IMG/VR virus record: IMGVR_UViG_3300048996_000137
Span: 1-64,000 of that record
Origin: a virus
Strand: one strand, 5' to 3'
Length of the DNA: 64,000 nucleotides
How positions within the stretch are numbered: position 1 is the first letter of the stretch; the number at the start of each line of letters is the position of its first letter. The translations under genes and the position numbers were made by a program. The notes beneath the pieces were generated by a model, which searched no databases, was not told the origin of the DNA, and saw nothing but the letters and a program-made list of their open reading frames with translations. Below are positions 40,191-47,292 of this stretch, one piece after another.

Positions 40191-40612
40191 TGGTCCGCAA
40201 GCGCAAACGAGGCCGTGTGGTCAAAGCTGTGCCGCCCGAGCTCGCGCTGCCGACGCCGGTCTCGCCCCTGGTCGCGATCGGCATGGCCGACCACCTCGGC
40301 AAGTTCATGGCGCTGCCGTCGCGCATCCGGACCGCCGGCGAGCTCGTCCACGAAGCCGACGTCGGCGACGTCTCCGTGAGCGGAACCCGCAACGCACTCA
40401 AGCTCGCGAAGGCGTTGCTCGAGCAAGCGGCGCGCGACGTGGACAAGCGGCTGGCCACGCTCGAAGAGAAGCTCGAGCGCGCCGTCAACGAAAAACTGAC
40501 GAGCGTCGAAACGACCGCGACAAACGACGCCGCGCGGCAAAATTCAAAAGCGAAAGCGAAACCCCTTCGGGGTTCGAAGGGGAAGAGGGGCCGGGGGCGC
40601 GAGCCGTTCTGA
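40187..40612 (+). CDS. Basic hypothetical protein
   Basis: 141 residues. The GTG overlaps the previous stop and an ATG follows at 40190. Basic ends (VRKRKRGR and SKGKRGRGREPF) flank a helical middle with a coiled-coil segment (EQAARDVDKRLATLEEKLER). It is possibly a nucleic-acid-associated protein. Confidence 0.5.
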   Translation: MMVRKRKRGRVVKAVPPELALPTPVSPLVAIGMADHLGKFMALPSRIRTAGELVHEADVGDVSVSGTRNALKLAKALLEQAARDVDKRLATLEEKLERAVNEKLTSVETTATNDAARQNSKAKAKPLRGSKGKRGRGREPF

Positions 40613-40661
40613 AGCCGGAAAACTCCCGCACTCTGCACGGACGTTTGCGCGAGTTTCGCGC

Positions 40662-40673
40662 GTTGGTATGCTC
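40662..40673. promoter_or_regulatory. GAGCATACCAAC element (reverse orientation) before RHH gene
   Basis: GTTGGTATGCTC lies 11 bases before the RHH gene start. The reverse complement, GAGCATACCAAC, recurs at 41308 and, with one or two changes, at 41552, 43947 and 45371. Confidence 0.5.
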
Positions 40674-40683
40674 GCCGGCCGAG

Positions 40684-41103
40684 ATGGCGAACACGCGACC
40701 CGTCACCTACACGACCCGCGTCTCGGTCCCGATCACGGCCGGACACCGCGAGGCGCTGCGACAGTGGTGCTCCGAACACGACACCGGCATGGGAATGCTG
40801 CTGCGCGAGAGCGCGCTCGAGTTCATCGGACGCGCGGACCTGAGCCGCGCCGGCGACGCCCCGCCCATCACGGTCGGTCAGATGCTGCAGCGCCAGCCGT
40901 ACACCCGGCAGGCCAAGCGCCACGGCCCCCGAATCGTCGTGCACTTCACGAAGCAGCAGCGCGCCGCGCTCGAGCACGCCGCGCTCGAGCGGAACGTGTC
41001 GCTCGCCAGCCTCATCCGAGACGCCTCGCTCGCCGCCATCGGCCTCAAGCCCGCGCCGCCCCTCGGGCGTGGTCGCCCGCTCGGCAGCCGGGCCGCCTCC
41101 TGA
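40684..41103 (+). CDS. Tandem ribbon-helix-helix-like DNA-binding protein
   Basis: 139 residues. Two similar halves: TTRVSVPITAGHREALRQWC with helices to about residue 45, and RIVVHFTKQQRAALEHAALE with NVSLASLIRDASLAAIG to about residue 120. Each is strand-helix-helix, so one chain could fold as a single RHH dimer. The Pro-rich linker and Arg-rich tail fit DNA binding. It lies beside the CpG-poor structured block. Confidence 0.6.
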   Translation: MANTRPVTYTTRVSVPITAGHREALRQWCSEHDTGMGMLLRESALEFIGRADLSRAGDAPPITVGQMLQRQPYTRQAKRHGPRIVVHFTKQQRAALEHAALERNVSLASLIRDASLAAIGLKPAPPLGRGRPLGSRAAS

Positions 41104-41109
41104 GCTCTG

Positions 41110-41440
41110 TGTGTGTGGCAGGCCCTCCCTGTTGTGGGGGGCGCTCCCCCCAGTGAGGGGTGCAAGTGGCCTTGCAGACAGGCCCCAGGCCCCCCCAGGG
41201 CCCCAGGCCCCTCAGGCCCCCCAGGCAGGCCCCAGGGCCCTCAGGCCCCAGGCAGGGCCCCAGGCAGGCCCCAGGGGGCCCTGTTGACACCATCCCAGGA
41301 CCATGCCAGCATACCAACTCCCCCCTCACTGGGGGGCGCAAGGGGCCCCTCAGGGGGCCTGGAATGCTCCCACATGCCCCCTCCTGAGGGGGGCCAGCTG
41401 GACAGCTGCCTAGGCCCCCCACAGGGGGGAAACCTGGCGC
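41110..41440. repeat. CpG-depleted GGCCCC/CCAGG-rich structured block
   Basis: About 330 bases made of runs such as GGCCCCAGG and CCCCTGGGG with only two CpG before 41436, in an element where CpG is everywhere. AGTGAGGGG after six C (41145-41160) pairs with CCCCTCACT before six G (41322-41336), so the block can close as one large hairpin. Smaller palindromes (CCCCTCCTGAGGGG) lie to the right. G-runs on the minus strand could form quadruplexes. The whole gap 41104-41561 has no convincing gene. Candidate roles are a replication origin, packaging site or structured RNA; none is proven. Confidence 0.6.
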
Positions 41441-41508
41441 CGTTCTCTGAAAACTGAATCAGCCCAGACAGCTCGACGCCCCCTGGGGGGGCTCCTAGCC
41501 GGTCTCGT

Positions 41509-41537
41509 TCAACGCCGCGCAACACGCGCGGCGTTGA
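41509..41537. promoter_or_regulatory. 12-bp hairpin before Ala/Pro/Lys-rich gene
   Basis: TCAACGCCGCGC pairs perfectly with GCGCGGCGTTGA around AACAC, ending 14 bases before the GGAGCATACCAATG start element. It is terminator-like or a leader structure. Confidence 0.6.
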
Positions 41538-41550
41538 TAAGGCCGGAATA

Positions 41551-41561
41551 GGAGCATACCA
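41551..41561 (+). promoter_or_regulatory. GGAGCATACCA start element
   Basis: GGAGCATACCA directly precedes ATG at 41562. The GGAG serves as ribosome site at 7 bases. The identical string precedes the ATG at 43957. Confidence 0.6.
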
Positions 41562-41948
41562 ATGTCGTCGAAGCATCATCAGCACCAACAGAGTCGGCAG
41601 CAGCCGGCTCAGCCTGCCGCAACGACGGTCGTCGCAATCGCGCCGCCTGCCGCTGCACCGGGGGCCAAGCCTGTAGAGGCAACGCCGCCGGCGGAGGCCA
41701 AACCTGAAGCCAAGCCAGAAGCGAAGCCGGAGGGGAAGCCTGCGAAGCGGGCCGTGGTGCTGGGGGAACACGAGACGAAGATGCTGGAGATCAATCCCAA
41801 CGACATCCTGTTGTTGGTCAAGAGCTACGCGTTGACGCTCGGGTGCACTGCAGACCAGATCGCGGCGATCAACGCCGCACTGGTCAAAAAGCACGGCGAC
41901 GCACTGGAAGCGATCGCTGCGGTGTTTCCCCCAGTACCTGCGGACTGA
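41562..41948 (+). CDS. Ala/Pro/Lys-rich hypothetical protein
   Basis: 128 residues. His/Gln-rich start (SKHHQHQQSRQQ), then a repeated PEAKPEAKPE linker, then a folded helical C-terminal half from about residue 65 (HETKMLEINPNDILLLVKSY). It stands alone with hairpins on both sides. Confidence 0.55.
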   Translation: MSSKHHQHQQSRQQPAQPAATTVVAIAPPAAAPGAKPVEATPPAEAKPEAKPEAKPEGKPAKRAVVLGEHETKMLEINPNDILLLVKSYALTLGCTADQIAAINAALVKKHGDALEAIAAVFPPVPAD

Positions 41949-41955
41949 CATCCCT

Positions 41956-41989
41956 GTGGGGGCGCGCACTGCGCGTGCGCGCTCCCCAC
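41956..41989. terminator. Near-perfect hairpin after Ala/Pro/Lys-rich gene
   Basis: GTGGGGGCGCGCAC (41956-41969) pairs with GTGCGCGCTCCCCAC (41975-41989) with one interruption. Two smaller stem-loops (CACGA..TCGTG and GGCGGC..GCCGCC) follow before the next gene. Confidence 0.5.
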
Positions 41990-42061
41990 GCCCCACGCCA
42001 CGAGATGTTTCGTGACGTGAGGCGTGTGGCGGCAAGTCGCCGCCCACGGGGAGTTGTTCCG

Positions 42062-42295
42062 ATGAAGTACGACGTTGTTGTGCATCGCACCGGTCACGTG
42101 TGGCCGGCGCAGACCGAAGCTGAAGCGATTGCGACTGCTCGCACCGTTTCACGCAACGAGCTCGGCCCAGTGTTCACGTTCGTGAACGGCCAGCAGGATC
42201 GCGAGTACACGAACGGCAAGTGCGTGGCGCGTTACTACCGCCACAGCACCCCGGCGAAGAAAGCGGTCAAGAACCGAAGCCGCAAGGCTGCTTAG
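42062..42295 (+). CDS. Small basic hypothetical protein
   Basis: 77 residues from ATG after GGGGAG. MKYDVVVHRTGHVW and AEAIATARTVSRNE give a small beta-alpha fold, then a basic tail (KKAVKNRSRKAA). It is flanked by hairpins. No family is assigned. Confidence 0.55.
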   Translation: MKYDVVVHRTGHVWPAQTEAEAIATARTVSRNELGPVFTFVNGQQDREYTNGKCVARYYRHSTPAKKAVKNRSRKAA

Positions 42296-42307
42296 TCCCG
42301 ACGGCTT

Positions 42308-42327
42308 GGCGCGCACGGATGCGCGCC
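42308..42327. terminator. Hairpin after small basic gene
   Basis: GGCGCGCA and TGCGCGCC close on CGGA, a perfect 8-bp stem 13 bases after the stop codon. Confidence 0.5.
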
Positions 42328-42397
42328 GCTTGTCGCCAGGCACTCACAACGGTGGGCGCTTGGCGCAAGGCAATCCGCCGAAACGAAAGGGACGTGA

Positions 42398-42598
42398 ATG
42401 ACTCTGACTCGAGACCAGCTCGAGGCTGGCAATCACGAATGCGTGCGAGCGCAGTCGTGGTGGGAACACGACGCGCAAGGCATTCCGCTCTGCCGCGTGT
42501 GTGACGAGTGCCGCGAAGCAAAGCTGTCGCGGTACAGGCCGGAGATTCTCACCGGCTACGACCAGAGCGATGTGAACGAGCCGATCGAGGCCGATTGA
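42398..42598 (+). CDS. Small Cys-containing phage/ICE protein
   Basis: 66 residues, ribosome site GAAAGG. The C-terminal half, CRVCDECREAKLSRYRPEIL then GYDQSDVNEPIE, is a segment that recurs in small proteins of mobile elements; its role is unknown. Cys/His spacing suggests a zinc knuckle. Confidence 0.65.
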   Translation: MTLTRDQLEAGNHECVRAQSWWEHDAQGIPLCRVCDECREAKLSRYRPEILTGYDQSDVNEPIEAD

Positions 42599-42801
42599 TG
42601 ATCTGGGCGCACCCCTCGCCGAACGTGTGGACGCACGGTGACTGGAGCATCGAGCGCGTCGGTCATGGCTTCCAAGTCTGGCGCGTGCTCGACCCCAGGA
42701 CGCGCCTGAGAAAGAAGCGCGGCAGCTACGCGTCGCTGGACGACGCGAAGCAGGCCGTCGCTGAAATGATCGCGGCGCTCTACGCACTCGGAGAGCCGTG
42801 A
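42598..42801 (+). CDS. Small hypothetical protein
   Basis: 67 residues; ATG shares one base with the previous stop. A beta hairpin (GDWSIERVGHGFQVWRV) precedes an amphipathic helix (DDAKQAVAEMIAALYAL). It is paired with the preceding gene. Confidence 0.55.
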   Translation: MIWAHPSPNVWTHGDWSIERVGHGFQVWRVLDPRTRLRKKRGSYASLDDAKQAVAEMIAALYALGEP

Positions 42802-42822
42802 ACGCCCCGCGTACCTCCCGGT

Positions 42823-42867
42823 ACGCGGCAGCAGCTGACGCATGGCCGCCGTCAGCTGCTGCCGCGT
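42823..42867. terminator. 18-bp perfect hairpin
   Basis: ACGCGGCAGCAGCTGACG (42823-42840) pairs perfectly with 42850-42867 over a nine-base loop. It is the longest perfect stem I noted in the window. An overlapping smaller dyad (GCGTACC..GGTACGC, 42809-42826) could compete with it. Confidence 0.7.
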
Positions 42868-42897
42868 GCTGAACCCAGCACGGGAAAGGAGGCAAAA

Positions 42898-43188
42898 ATG
42901 AACTACCGCAAAGTCGCGACCAAGTTCCCCCTCGGGCGCGTGGTCACGACGCCGAACGCCGCGAACGAGGTCGCTCAACCGACCCTGCTCGCGGCGCTCG
43001 CGCGTCATGCCAACGGCGACTGGGGTGAAGTGCACGCAGACGATGTCGGTGCCAATGACCGCGCGCTCAAGGCTGGCGATCGGCTCCTGTCGGTCTACCC
43101 GATCACACCCGAGTCGTCGGAGCGCTTCTGGATCATCACCGAAGCCGACCGCAGCTCCACCACGATCTTGCTGCCCGAAGACTACTGA
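42898..43188 (+). CDS. Conserved mobile-element hypothetical protein
   Basis: 96 residues with a very strong ribosome site (AAAGGAGG). ARHANGDWGEVHADDVGAND, then RLLSVYPI and FWIITEADRSSTTILLPEDY, are the conserved blocks of a family found on plasmids, ICEs and phages. I know of no demonstrated function. Confidence 0.75.
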   Translation: MNYRKVATKFPLGRVVTTPNAANEVAQPTLLAALARHANGDWGEVHADDVGANDRALKAGDRLLSVYPITPESSERFWIITEADRSSTTILLPEDY

Positions 43189-43211
43189 CAGCTGACGCAC
43201 GGGGCGTCGAA

Positions 43212-43278
43212 ACGCGTCCGCCGCACAAGCGCGCGATGCCAGCGGCGACGGACGCGTCCGCACGGAATGGACCGTGCG
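43212..43278. promoter_or_regulatory. Two consecutive hairpins before DUF4120-like gene
   Basis: ACGCGTCCG (43212-43220) pairs with CGGACGCGT (43249-43257). Then CGCACGG (43259-43265) pairs with CCGTGCG (43272-43278), nine bases before the next ATG, close enough to affect translation. Confidence 0.5.
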
Positions 43279-43286
43279 CTGATGAG

Positions 43287-43718
43287 ATGGAGTTCCCCGT
43301 GTTGATCATTGAAAACCAAAACTACTTCGAGAAGGTGCTGCGCTTCGCGCGCGCGACCGACCAGTTGCCGAAGCTACTCAAAGAGCTTTGGCGCCTGCAC
43401 ACGTTCGGGCAAGCACGCGAAGTTCCCGACCAGCCGCCCGCATTCGCCGAGGGCTGCGGACAGTTTCCGCCACCCGAATGGACGAAGTACGGCGACCAAA
43501 CGCAGTGCTTTCTACACTCGGACTTCGCGCCGGCGAGCTTTTACTTTGTGCTCGAGAAGGGCGGCCAGCGCTGGTTCAACGGCGGGCTCATCTACCACGG
43601 CAAACAAGCGGGCTGGACGATGCCCAACGGCCAAGTCATCCCCGAAGGCTTCGGTGTCGAGACCTTCAACGTGCAGCTCGTGAGCTCTCCCGAAAACCCC
43701 TGGAGCATCAACACATGA
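43287..43718 (+). CDS. DUF4120-like mobile-element protein
   Basis: 143 residues from MEFPVLIIENQNYF. NYFEKVLRFARATDQLPKLL, HTFG, CFLHSDFAPASFYFV, WFNGGLIYHG and the end ENPWSINT follow the conserved order of DUF4120 proteins carried by mobilisable elements and phages. Function unknown. It is coupled to the next gene by ATGA. Confidence 0.7.
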   Translation: MEFPVLIIENQNYFEKVLRFARATDQLPKLLKELWRLHTFGQAREVPDQPPAFAEGCGQFPPPEWTKYGDQTQCFLHSDFAPASFYFVLEKGGQRWFNGGLIYHGKQAGWTMPNGQVIPEGFGVETFNVQLVSSPENPWSINT

Positions 43719-43888
43719 GCCGGCCCGACAGCTATCCGGAGCCCACAGACGAAGAGCCGAGCCACGATCAGCTCCAAGAGTGGGTGTGCGACAGCATGTG
43801 CGAAGCGACCGACGGTTGCTGCATCGAACCCGATGGCATCTGCGAGCACGGTCACCCGAGCTGGCTCATTCACTACGGCTTGATCTAG
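43715..43888 (+). CDS. Small Cys-rich mobile-element protein
   Basis: 57 residues. CEATDGCCIEPDGICEHGHP followed by SWLIHYGLI is a pattern common to short proteins on mobile elements. Likely zinc-binding, role unknown. Confidence 0.7.
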   Translation: MSRPDSYPEPTDEEPSHDQLQEWVCDSMCEATDGCCIEPDGICEHGHPSWLIHYGLI

Positions 43889-43894
43889 GTCGAA

Positions 43895-43931
43895 ACGCGC
43901 GGAGCTCCGCGCGTCGCGCCGTATACGGCGC
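43895..43931. terminator. Two adjacent perfect palindromes
   Basis: ACGCGCGGAGCTCCGCGCGT (43895-43914) is followed by GCGCCGTATACGGCGC (43916-43931). They lie between the stop of one gene pair and the GGAGCATACCA element of the next. Confidence 0.6.
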
Positions 43932-43945
43932 CTGATGAGACCAAC

Positions 43946-43956
43946 GGAGCATACCA
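43946..43956 (+). promoter_or_regulatory. GGAGCATACCA start element
   Basis: Same 11 bases as at 41551, again directly before an ATG (43957). Confidence 0.6.
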
Positions 43957-44199
43957 ATGATGTTACGACGTGACGAATATCTGTACGTGGCCATGCCGAA
44001 CGACACGCTCGTTCGCGTGGCCGCGATTTTCCCGACGGTTGCGGCTGCGAACGCGCACTTGCACGAGCATCCGCACCACATGGTGGCCGCGCGCTTCGAG
44101 AAAATGATCGTGCTGTGCGCGGTGCGCGACTCGGGCTTCCATCCGCCGAGCGAGCTCCTGCGCAAGCGCAAGGCCAAGCGACGCAAGAGCCCCAAGTGA
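43957..44199 (+). CDS. Small hypothetical protein, paralogue A
   Basis: 80 residues. EYLYVAMPNDTLVRVAAIFP, AANAHLHEH and CAVRDSGF parallel EIYIRSGLGRMLRVTAIFTD, QANEHMLEH and AEVADKGF in the gene at 45135, so the two descend from one ancestor. The C-terminus is a Lys/Arg-rich tail. Confidence 0.6.
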   Translation: MMLRRDEYLYVAMPNDTLVRVAAIFPTVAAANAHLHEHPHHMVAARFEKMIVLCAVRDSGFHPPSELLRKRKAKRRKSPK

Positions 44200-44513
44200 C
44201 GACGCACATCACAGACAATCACAAGCGCGCGCTCGACTGGATCATCGAATGTCCGGACAACGTTGCCCTCGTGTCGTGTTTCGTGGACGGCAAACCGACC
44301 GCGGCGATCGTCGCAGTCAGCGACGATCGGGCCGGACCCGTGCTGCAAGCGCTGTTCATCGCGCCGACCGACGAGATGGTGCTCACCGAGCACCACGAGG
44401 CGCGAACGCCCGCTGAGCAACGTGTCTGGGAGTTGCTCGAGAAAGCCCAGATGGCCGAGGCGAACATCGAGCCCGACGAGCTCTTGCGCGCGCTGCGAGG
44501 AGGTGACTCGTGA
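44196..44513 (+). CDS. Hypothetical protein
   Basis: 105 residues from a GTG overlapping the previous stop. A beta-rich N-terminal half (VALVSCFVDGKPTAAIVAV) is followed by a helical acidic C-terminal half. No family assigned. First of four genes joined by GTGA/ATGA overlaps. Confidence 0.55.
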   Translation: MTTHITDNHKRALDWIIECPDNVALVSCFVDGKPTAAIVAVSDDRAGPVLQALFIAPTDEMVLTEHHEARTPAEQRVWELLEKAQMAEANIEPDELLRALRGGDS

Positions 44514-44899
44514 CGCCCGAATCGTTCGGCCACGTCTACTGGCTGCCTCGGCTCGGAAACTGGTCCGACGACAAGTTGCCGCGCCGTCGCGGCAACCTCG
44601 TTCTGCAGCGCTGGATCTGCGCCGGCAAACACCATCGTCCGATGGTCGTTCGCGAGAGCGTGCTGCGCGCGGTCTTGCGATCGGTGCGCAAGCGCAACCC
44701 CTCGGTCGTCGTGCGCTCGCACGCGATCGAGGTGCAGTACGACCGGGGCCGCATCTGCCTGCACTTGCACGACGCGACCGAAGTGCTCGGCAAGCTGTTT
44801 CACTTTCACCTGCAGCAACAGCCCGCACTCACGCCGCCGACCGTCCATCCGCTCGAGCTCGCCGAGGTTGAGGAACTAAAACAAAGGACAACGCCATGA
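44510..44899 (+). CDS. Hypothetical protein
   Basis: 129 residues, GTGA overlap start. Arg/Trp-rich with two strands around HAIEVQYDRGRICLHLHD. No motif is recognised. Confidence 0.55.
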   Translation: MTPESFGHVYWLPRLGNWSDDKLPRRRGNLVLQRWICAGKHHRPMVVRESVLRAVLRSVRKRNPSVVVRSHAIEVQYDRGRICLHLHDATEVLGKLFHFHLQQQPALTPPTVHPLELAEVEELKQRTTP

Positions 44900-45138
44900 A
44901 CCGTGATTACGAAGACGGCTACATGCCTCGCTTCGAAGACGACTACGACCCCGACGACTACGACCCCGAGTTCGCGCACCCCGGCGGCGAAAGCGCGCTG
45001 CGCGCAGCAGGCCCCGACAACCCGCGCAACCTCCCATGCCCCAACTGCGGCGAGCCCGATCGGCTCACGCCCAAGGACAGGTCGCTCGGCTATCAGTGCG
45101 ATGCGTGTGCGCGCGCGGCTGAAGGCTGGGGACCGTGA
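44896..45138 (+). CDS. Small zinc-ribbon protein
   Basis: 80 residues. The very acidic first 35 residues (Asp/Tyr repeats) precede a clear zinc ribbon, CPNCGEPDRL then GYQCDACARAAEGWGP. It resembles small phage zinc-ribbon proteins. ATGA overlap. Confidence 0.65.
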   Translation: MNRDYEDGYMPRFEDDYDPDDYDPEFAHPGGESALRAAGPDNPRNLPCPNCGEPDRLTPKDRSLGYQCDACARAAEGWGP

Positions 45139-45371
45139 CAACGCTCCTCGGCCACGAGATCTACATCCGCTCCGGCCTCGGGCGCATGCTGCGCGTCACC
45201 GCGATCTTCACCGACGCCGAGCAAGCCAACGAGCACATGCTCGAGCACGCCGGTCAAAGCGTCATCGCAGTGATCGGCCCAACCTCCGACCCCGCGTTCA
45301 TCCTGCTCGCCGAGGTGGCTGACAAGGGCTTCGCGCTCCGCCGGCCTGCAGTGGACACAACGCCCAAATAG
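45135..45371 (+). CDS. Small hypothetical protein, paralogue B
   Basis: 78 residues, GTGA overlap start, homologous to the protein at 43957 through the LRVTAIF, NEHMLEH and VADKGF blocks but without its basic tail. It closes the four-gene chain. Confidence 0.6.
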   Translation: MTTLLGHEIYIRSGLGRMLRVTAIFTDAEQANEHMLEHAGQSVIAVIGPTSDPAFILLAEVADKGFALRRPAVDTTPK

Positions 45372-45382
45372 AGCATACCATT
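45371..45382 (+). promoter_or_regulatory. GAGCATACCA element without adjacent start
   Basis: GAGCATACCATT lies at the stop of the preceding gene and 39 bases before the DUF488 gene. Here it cannot serve as a ribosome site, so the element probably has another role. Confidence 0.5.
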
Positions 45383-45420
45383 CGCCCTCACCCACACCCC
45401 CCAAGGAGCACGGTCCAAAC

Positions 45421-45864
45421 ATGCTCTACTCGATTGGATATTCAGGGCTGAGCCCTCAGGAGCTCAAGCGCATGCTCGATCGGCTCGGCGTCGATGTACT
45501 CGTCGATGTTCGTGCCAAGCCGATGTCGCGCAAGCCCGGGTTCAGCAAAAAGGCGCTGCAGACTCAGCTCGGCGCGCGCTACGCATGGCATGGCGATGTG
45601 CTCGGTGGTCCAGGCGGCGGCGGCGCCGTGCAACCGCGCGGCCTCGCACTGCTCAAGCGTCTTCACGACTCCGGCAAGACCGTCATGATCATGTGCCTCG
45701 AACACAAACCTGAGCACTGCCATCGCCACACCGACATCGCGGCCAAGCTCTTGCCCGCGATCGAGGTCGAGCACGTGTTCGAAGACTCGATCGTGCTTGC
45801 GAGCGAGCTGCAGCACGCGCTCGACACCGACGTCGCTGCGAAGCTCTACGACTTGCCGGAGTGA
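45421..45864 (+). CDS. DUF488 family protein
   Basis: 147 residues. SIGYSGLSPQELKRML, VLVDVRAKPMSRKPGFSKKA, LGG, MIMCLEHKPEHCHRH and VEHVF follow the DUF488 pattern exactly. The conserved Cys of the CLE and CHRH strings point to a thiol-based or metal site, but the family has no settled activity. Preceded by AAGGAGC. Confidence 0.8.
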   Translation: MLYSIGYSGLSPQELKRMLDRLGVDVLVDVRAKPMSRKPGFSKKALQTQLGARYAWHGDVLGGPGGGGAVQPRGLALLKRLHDSGKTVMIMCLEHKPEHCHRHTDIAAKLLPAIEVEHVFEDSIVLASELQHALDTDVAAKLYDLPE

Positions 45865-46163
45865 ATCGAACTGCTGCAAGATTCGATAAGATGAAACGCG
45901 TTTACAAATACCAGCTCGGCATGCGCGGCACGTCGCAAATCATCGACATGCCCGCCGGCGCCGAGCTGCTAGCGGTTCAAGTGCAACACGATGTGCCGTG
46001 CATCTGGGCGCTGGTGAACCTCGACAATCCGATGACGCAACGAGAGTTCCTGATCGTCGGCACCGGGCACAATCTTCCCGAGCGTTACGGCGGACACGTC
46101 GGCACGTTTCAGCTGGACGGCGGCAGCTTTGTCTTTCACGTGTTCGAGTGTTCGAGGTTGTGA
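45861..46163 (+). CDS. DUF7352-like phage protein
   Basis: 100 residues from GTG in a GTGA overlap; ATG at 45891 (MKRVYKYQLG) is the likelier true start because homology seems to begin there. VYKYQLGMRGTSQIIDMPAG, AVQVQHDVPCIWALVN, FLIVGTGHNLP and FVFHVFE follow the order of the DUF7352 family, small beta-rich phage proteins of unknown role. It ends five bases before a converging gene. Confidence 0.65.
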   Translation: MNRTAARFDKMKRVYKYQLGMRGTSQIIDMPAGAELLAVQVQHDVPCIWALVNLDNPMTQREFLIVGTGHNLPERYGGHVGTFQLDGGSFVFHVFECSRL

Positions 46164-46167
46164 TGAG

Positions 46168-46386
46168 CTACTCGGGCAACCCCGCGATCACCTCGTCGGC
46201 GGCATGCGGGAATGCATGCCGCAGCTGATCGCGACACGTGTAGTAATACCGACCACGCTGCGTGCACGCGCCCTCGCGCTTGAGCCAGCGGCGCACGCGC
46301 CAACTTGGCCAGCCGAGCACCTCCGCCACTTCGGCGATGGTCCATACCACCCGCCCCGGCGGCGCTGCGTTGACTCCCCTGCGCAT
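46168..46386 (-). CDS. MerR/excisionase-like HTH protein
   Basis: 72 residues. TIAEVAEVLGWPSWRVRRWL (about residues 16-35) is a winged-helix HTH of the MerR/Xis type, followed by a wing (RGRYYYTCRDQ). It may be an excisionase or regulator, but it is 17 kb from the integrase, which argues for a regulatory role. Confidence 0.65.
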   Translation of the reverse strand: MRRGVNAAPPGRVVWTIAEVAEVLGWPSWRVRRWLKREGACTQRGRYYYTCRDQLRHAFPHAADEVIAGLPE

Positions 46387-46472
46387 GGCGGCGTAGTCTC
46401 CGGCCTACCTGTTCGGGGTTAGCCCTCGGTCGCAAGTGCTCGGCACTACGGCCGGGGGTTTTGCGTTTCTAC

Positions 46473-47117
46473 TCACGCCGCGATGCGGCCGCCGGCGACG
46501 GCTCGCCACGCACCGCGCGCCTGCCGCTCGAGCAGCTTCGCTTGCGCCGCGCAGTACGCGAGCGCTTGGCCGCGCTCGCGCCGCGGCTGCGCGCGCTGCA
46601 CCTTCACGATCACTTCGATCTGCTCCTCGTCGCTGAGCTCGAGCCGCGAATCCTTGCGCGCCTTGGCGATGAGCGCGCGGCCCTTCACCGTGACGTGAAA
46701 GAGTGCGCCTTGCCGTCCGTACGGCTGATCGAGTCCGTCTTGCGTGGCCCAGCGCTGGCCCATGTCGCCGTACCAGAGCTCGAGCACGAGCACGCTGATC
46801 GGGCTGAGGCGCTCGAGCCGTTTCAGCTTCGCGCTGACGGTCGCGTACGTTTCCATCTGCGCTTCGTTCGGCACGTAGCCGCCGATGCTCCGCAGCTCGG
46901 CCGTCGGTCGTGCATCGAGCACGTCTCGCCAACCGATCACTTGCCCGTGCTTGCCGAACACCGGCGCGCGCTCGACCGCGTACTCGCGAGCGATCGAGTA
47001 CATCTCTGCGCGCTCGAACATGCCGCCGCTTGTACTGCGCTCAAATGCCGTCTGACCACGTGAGAAAAACCACTCCAAATGCTGCTCGTCTTGGACTGAG
47101 ATCGGCTCATCGCGCAT
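46473..47117 (-). CDS. Putative phage regulator
   Basis: 214 residues from MRDEPISVQDEQ. An N-terminal segment (LEWFFSRGQTAFERS) is followed by a long helical region with LSPISVLVLELWYGDMGQRW, YGRQGALFHVTVKGRALI and a basic C-terminal helix. The helical layout recalls RinA/ArpU-type late activators, but the match is loose. Confidence 0.5.
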   Translation of the reverse strand: MRDEPISVQDEQHLEWFFSRGQTAFERSTSGGMFERAEMYSIAREYAVERAPVFGKHGQVIGWRDVLDARPTAELRSIGGYVPNEAQMETYATVSAKLKRLERLSPISVLVLELWYGDMGQRWATQDGLDQPYGRQGALFHVTVKGRALIAKARKDSRLELSDEEQIEVIVKVQRAQPRRERGQALAYCAAQAKLLERQARGAWRAVAGGRIAA

Positions 47118-47170
47118 GCACGGCGGCTCCCGGTTTTTGTCGGTATGGACGACTGCATGACCAGCCTGCC

Positions 47171-47275
47171 TCAAACGACGTAGCGCACACAAGCGAGCGC
47201 GAGCAGACCGAGCGCCGCCGCCCACAGCGTCAAGACGATGACGGTCGGCACATCGGGGTCCGCCGGCCTAAACAT
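47171..47275 (-). CDS. Very small membrane protein
   Basis: 34 residues: MFRPADPDVP followed by one membrane span (TVIVLTLWAAALGLLALACV). AAGGA lies 8 bases before ATG. The operator-like palindrome at 47293 is directly upstream, so this could be the first gene of a repressor-controlled unit. Confidence 0.5.
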   Translation of the reverse strand: MFRPADPDVPTVIVLTLWAAALGLLALACVRYVV

Positions 47276-47292
47276 GAGGTAGGTCCTTCGGT

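Noticed and set aside
41113-41457. Open frame with collagen-like Gly-Pro strings in the CpG-poor block
   Set aside because: No ribosome site, irregular Gly spacing, and several frames on both strands are open simply because the block is GGCCCC-rich. Treated as structured DNA, not a gene.
46309-46323. GCCAACTTGGCC resembling the operator palindrome
   Set aside because: Lies inside the HTH gene at 46168-46386 and encodes its helix; may be chance, so left out of the operator list.
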